DNA from: Phycisphaerae bacterium | Lineage (GTDB): Bacteria > Planctomycetota > Phycisphaerae > SM23-33 | Assembly: GCA_011050235.1 (NCBI GenBank) | Contig: DRGC01000092.1 | Span: forward strand, 1-34,097 | Length of the DNA stretch: 34,097 nucleotides | Reading direction: 5' to 3' | In this document: in pieces, positions 31,110-34,097 of the stretch | Position numbering within the stretch: the first letter of the stretch is position 1 | Layout: every line of letters starts with the position of its first letter | The notes under the pieces: generated by a model | The model's database searches: none | What the model saw: only the letters and a program-made list of their open reading frames with translations | Told to the model about the DNA's origin: nothing | Position numbers and translations under genes: made by a program

Positions 31110-32717
31110 ATGAAGATTCTGGTCGCCGATAAGCTGTCGGCTGCAGGAATAGCGTGGCTCGAGTCGCAGGATGACATCGAGGTCGACGTCCGGCCGGGCC
31201 TGTCGCCGGAGGACCTGGCGAAGGCGGCCGGCGACTGCGACGGGATGATCGTCCGCTCGGGCGCGAAAGTCACCGCCGAGGTGCTGGCGGCGGCCGGCAA
31301 GCTGCGGGCCGTCGCGCGGGCGGGGGTCGGCGTGGACAATATCGACGTCGCCGAGGCCACCACCCGTGGCGTGCTGGTGATGAACACGCCCGAGGCCAAC
31401 ACGATCTCGACGGCCGAGCTGGCGGTGACGCTGATGATGGCGCTGTCGCGGAGAATCTCGCCGGCCAACGCATCGCTCAAAGCGGGCCAGTGGAGCCGCA
31501 AGGAGTTCCAAGGCACGCAACTGGCGGGCAAGACGCTGGGCATTATCGGGCTGGGCCGGATCGGCCGGGCCGTCGCCGTCCGGGCTACGGCGCTGGAGAT
31601 GCACGTGATCGCGTTCGATCCCTATTTCCCCGAATCCGCCGACAGCCCCATCGAACTCGCCACGGGCCTGGACGATCTGTGCGCCCGGGCCGACTATATC
31701 ACCGTCCATGTCCCCAAGAGCGACGAGACGCTGGGCATGATCGGCCGCGAGCAGCTCGCGCTGATGAAGCCCACCGTTCGCCTGATCAACGCCGCCCGCG
31801 GCGGTATTATCGATGAGGCCGCCCTCGCCGACGCGCTCGAGGCCGGCAGCGTCGCCGGTGCCGCGCTGGATGTCTACACCGCCGAGCCGCCCGAGGCCGA
31901 CGTGCATCGCCGGTTGATCGACCATCCCAACGTCCTGGCCGTGCCGCATCTGGGCGCTTCGACGGAAGAGGCCCAGGATCAGGTCGCCCTGGACGCGGCG
32001 CAGGAGCTGGTGGCCGCGCTGCGGGGCGGCGAGGTCCGCAACGCCATCAATGCACCGGGCTTCGACGGGGCGCTGCCGAAGATGCTTCGTCCGTTCGCGC
32101 AGCTCGCCGAGCGGCTGGGGATGATTCTCTCGGCCGTCACCAGCGGGGCGGTGCGAAAGGTGGAGGTGACCTATCGCGGCGAACTGGGGCAGATGAACGT
32201 TCAGCCGGTGACTACGCACCTGCTGGTGGGGCTGCTTCAGGGGAAGTTCGACGGGCCCGTCAATGTCGTCAACGCGCCGGTGCTGGCCAAGCAGCGCCAC
32301 ATCGAGGTCGCCCAGACGACGTCCGAGACCGCACGCGATTTTACCAACCTGCTGGAGGTGACCGTGCAGACCGATAGCGGCTCGCGGCGCGGCAGCGGGA
32401 CGATCTTTGACGGGCGATACCCCAGGATCACGTCGCTGGACGGGTACCCGATGGAGCTCAGCCCCCAAGGCCACGTGGCGATCCTGTTCAACGAGGATCG
32501 CCCCGGCGTGATCGGCCGATACGGCAGCGTCTTCGGCGAAGCGGGCATCAACATCGCCGACATGACGGTCTCGCGCATGTCCGAAGGCATCGCCGTGGTT
32601 GCCCTGAACCTCGACCAGGCCCCCTCAGCCGACGTGATGGCCCAAATCCGCGCCATCGACTTCGTCACAGAAGCCCACGCCCTAGACCTCCCCCCCTTAC
32701 CCCCACCCGCCAGCTGA
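31110..32717 (+). CDS. serA: D-3-phosphoglycerate dehydrogenase
   Basis: The 535-residue enzyme catalyses the first step of serine synthesis, oxidising 3-phosphoglycerate with NAD. The order is substrate domain, NAD domain with GLGRIGRAVA (about 148-157), catalytic arginine in NAARGGII, catalytic histidine in PHLGASTEEAQ, an ASB-like intermediate domain (about 325-450) and a C-terminal ACT domain (about 458-528, with FNEDRPGVIGRYG). The long form with both ASB and ACT domains is serine-regulated in several bacteria. AGGAGA precedes the ATG at 31110, which lies 9 bp from the aminotransferase stop, making a two-gene serine operon. Confidence 0.95.
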   Translation: MKILVADKLSAAGIAWLESQDDIEVDVRPGLSPEDLAKAAGDCDGMIVRSGAKVTAEVLAAAGKLRAVARAGVGVDNIDVAEATTRGVLVMNTPEANTISTAELAVTLMMALSRRISPANASLKAGQWSRKEFQGTQLAGKTLGIIGLGRIGRAVAVRATALEMHVIAFDPYFPESADSPIELATGLDDLCARADYITVHVPKSDETLGMIGREQLALMKPTVRLINAARGGIIDEAALADALEAGSVAGAALDVYTAEPPEADVHRRLIDHPNVLAVPHLGASTEEAQDQVALDAAQELVAALRGGEVRNAINAPGFDGALPKMLRPFAQLAERLGMILSAVTSGAVRKVEVTYRGELGQMNVQPVTTHLLVGLLQGKFDGPVNVVNAPVLAKQRHIEVAQTTSETARDFTNLLEVTVQTDSGSRRGSGTIFDGRYPRITSLDGYPMELSPQGHVAILFNEDRPGVIGRYGSVFGEAGINIADMTVSRMSEGIAVVALNLDQAPSADVMAQIRAIDFVTEAHALDLPPLPPPAS

Positions 32718-32986
32718 CCCACGCGTTACATCGCCATCCTTGAGCCGTGGGGCCAATTCGCAGCCGTTAGCCTACCCACCTTCGTCATCGCACTGCTCCG
32801 CTACGATGGGCCGTTGGCTTGGGGGGAGGGTCAAGTCACTTGTATCGTTGGGTCAATGGCGATAGTGTGTTCTTGTAGAGCGGGGGCCGTTGGCTGGGCC
32901 TTTGCGAAACTGCAAGCGATTCTGATTGAAGAAGCAATCTTGTGGGCAACAAGCTGCCCACCAACGGACTTGCGAGTGAGAGAGAA

Positions 32987-33313
32987 ATGCCAAACGAATA
33001 TCCAGACAGAATCGAGTTATACGATCACGTTTCCAACAGTGGTATCGTGCACTTGCCTGGCCGGCGGTTCCCCGGAATCACGATCCAAGGCGACTCGATG
33101 AGCAGTCTCTTGTCTGAGACGCTGTATTTCATGCAGAAGGCAAGAGAGCATGCTGACGAGGATATGTACTACGGGGCACGCAATATGGCGGAGGTACTCC
33201 GTGGGCATCTTCTGCACTACGAAGAGATACTGGAACGCGAGGGCTTCGAGAAGCCGTACACTCTTGACGTAGCGGGCCTAAGTCTAGAGGAGGAATTTGA
33301 GGACTCATGCTAA
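32987..33313 (+). CDS. Small DUF6959-like protein
   Basis: The 108-residue protein contains HLPGRRFPGITIQGDS (37-52 in the longer reading, near 22-37 from this start), a pattern seen in the DUF6959 group, followed by an amphipathic helical part with alternating hydrophobic and acidic residues and a C-terminal PYTLDV. I use the ATG at 32987 with GAGAGAG upstream; the in-frame ATG 45 bases earlier adds residues lacking family likeness. No function is known. It stands alone with no clear operon partner. A short 7-bp hairpin lies at 32942-32961 just before it. Confidence 0.6.
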   Translation: MPNEYPDRIELYDHVSNSGIVHLPGRRFPGITIQGDSMSSLLSETLYFMQKAREHADEDMYYGARNMAEVLRGHLLHYEEILEREGFEKPYTLDVAGLSLEEEFEDSC

Positions 33314-33396
33314 TCAAGGGACACAATGCACATTTAGTCATGTAGCCAGTTTCCGGGCCCGCAGCGCCGACCGACGTCGTACGGGAGAACTTGCCA

Positions 33397-33810
33397 ATGT
33401 CGAGACCACGAACGTTACTGCCGGTGATGATCGCCATCGCTTTCATGTTCTTGGGCGGGTGCGTCAGCGACGAGCCTCGGCTGAGAATGGGAGAAGAGCG
33501 GGTCATCTTCATGGGCACAGTCGAGAAGGTGGAACCCCTCGGACGGCGCAAGGCAACCGTATACCCCGTCGGGGTCAATCCCTTGTTCCTGCTGGTGGTA
33601 AAGGTGAACGCCGTCGAAAAGAACCAGCATTCGCCGATTGCCGGTGACGAGAGCATCAATTTCGCCATCCACAGCCCTTCACGGCTCCTCGGCACGGAGG
33701 ACCCGATCGGCAGGGAGTTCCGATTCAAGGCAACATGGGTGTTTGGGCCAGAACGGCCCAAGCGTTTCTCCTGGCTGCAGGCCCGTCCCGGAACAGCTGG
33801 AGATAAGTAG
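33397..33810 (+). CDS. Small predicted lipoprotein
   Basis: The 137-residue protein has a signal peptide with lipobox FLGGC (C22 would be lipidated). The mature part has a beta-rich look (ERVIFMGTVEKVEPLG, FLLVVKVNAVEK, REFRFKATWVFG) and no named domain. GGGAG lies ten bases before the ATG at 33397; a TTG two codons earlier is too close to it. It may be an envelope protein of unknown role. Confidence 0.6.
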   Translation: MSRPRTLLPVMIAIAFMFLGGCVSDEPRLRMGEERVIFMGTVEKVEPLGRRKATVYPVGVNPLFLLVVKVNAVEKNQHSPIAGDESINFAIHSPSRLLGTEDPIGREFRFKATWVFGPERPKRFSWLQARPGTAGDK

Positions 33811-33968
33811 CTTCTTTGCCCTTGAGCTAATCGGGACGAGCCAATCGCGGCTGGCCGCTGGAGGGCGATAAGTTTATTAGCAAGCTGCGCAGGTAGTGGG
33901 GGGTCGTGTATAATCTTGCGTCACTGTGTCCGGCATAGGGGTCGGGCGATAGATTTGGGAGATGGGTC

Positions 33969-34097
33969 ATGAATCGATGCGGACGAAATGTTGCCAATCA
34001 TGGGAAATTGCTTGCCGGCGGGGTGTTGTTGGCGGTTATTGCGGCGGGGTGGTTGTGTTTGGGGCCGGGGGCGATCCAGGCCGGGCCGGTTGGGGAG
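33969..34097 (+). CDS. Start of an exported protein, cut by window end
   Basis: GGGAGATGGGTC precedes the ATG at 33969. The 43 visible codons encode MNRCGRN, then a hydrophobic stretch with LLAGGVLLAVIAAGWLCLG and PGAIQAGPVG, consistent with a signal peptide or membrane anchor. The frame is open to the end of the window. Nothing further can be said about the product. Confidence 0.6.
   Translation, partial: MNRCGRNVANHGKLLAGGVLLAVIAAGWLCLGPGAIQAGPVGE

Noticed and set aside
30399-32474. Minus-strand frame of 691 codons over the aminotransferase and serA
   Set aside because: It is antisense shadow of two well-supported genes and is rich in Arg, His, Gly and Gln as expected of such frames.

Overview
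The window is a 34 kb piece of a GC-rich bacterial chromosome. The gene set suggests a Planctomycetota genome, perhaps a Phycisphaerae-like anaerobe or facultative anaerobe. The pointers are a DUF4175-type giant membrane protein, a YacL-like PIN/TRAM protein, paired YkgJ cysteine-cluster proteins, a Re-citrate-synthase-like enzyme, aldo/keto reductases with ferredoxin tails, and GTP-dependent PEP carboxykinase. This placement is an inference from gene content; no rRNA or marker phylogeny is available here.

Layout. 39-1214 (-) is a PIN/TRAM membrane protein. 1437-6919 (-) is a five-gene operon: a YtrA-type GntR repressor, an ABC ATPase, a multi-pass membrane protein, and two tandem paralogous membrane proteins of unknown family. 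Its promoter is overlapped by a 24-bp inverted repeat that is probably the GntR operator. 7013-8642 is an accessory interval. Two copies of a structured repeat of about 130 bp, the second abutting the 3' end of tRNA-Pro(GGG), flank a more AT-rich Schlafen/AlbA_2-type gene. 8789-9760 (-) is a deoxyhypusine-synthase-like protein and 10005-10925 (+) is a Spy/CpxP-like exported protein. tRNA-Leu(CAA) follows.

11240-13922 (-) is a sulfur assimilation cluster: an Rrf2 regulator, ferredoxin-type sulfite/nitrite reductase and APS-type CysH, with a clear promoter and palindrome in front of the regulator. Next come a lone pseudopilin (14249-14674, +), GTP-PEPCK (14699-16570, -), NadD (16765-17388, +), an MFS transporter with a start-codon problem, CoaD, a small lipoprotein with a strong terminator, two overlapping YkgJ genes, the DUF4175-like protein (21158-24454, -) and a REP-like inverted repeat (24561-24680).

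The right part holds the Re-citrate-synthase-like enzyme (24716-26041, -), two tandem aldo/keto reductase-ferredoxin genes (26202-28450, -), an exported protein of unknown function (28530-29819, -), a class V aminotransferase with SerA for serine synthesis (29964-32717, +), a DUF6959-like small protein, a small lipoprotein and the start of an exported protein cut by the window end.

Most of the window is ordinary chromosomal housekeeping. The parts that stand out are the GntR/ABC operon with its duplicated, locally diverged membrane proteins, the tRNA-linked structured repeat pair around the AlbA_2 gene, and the MFS gene without a standard start codon.
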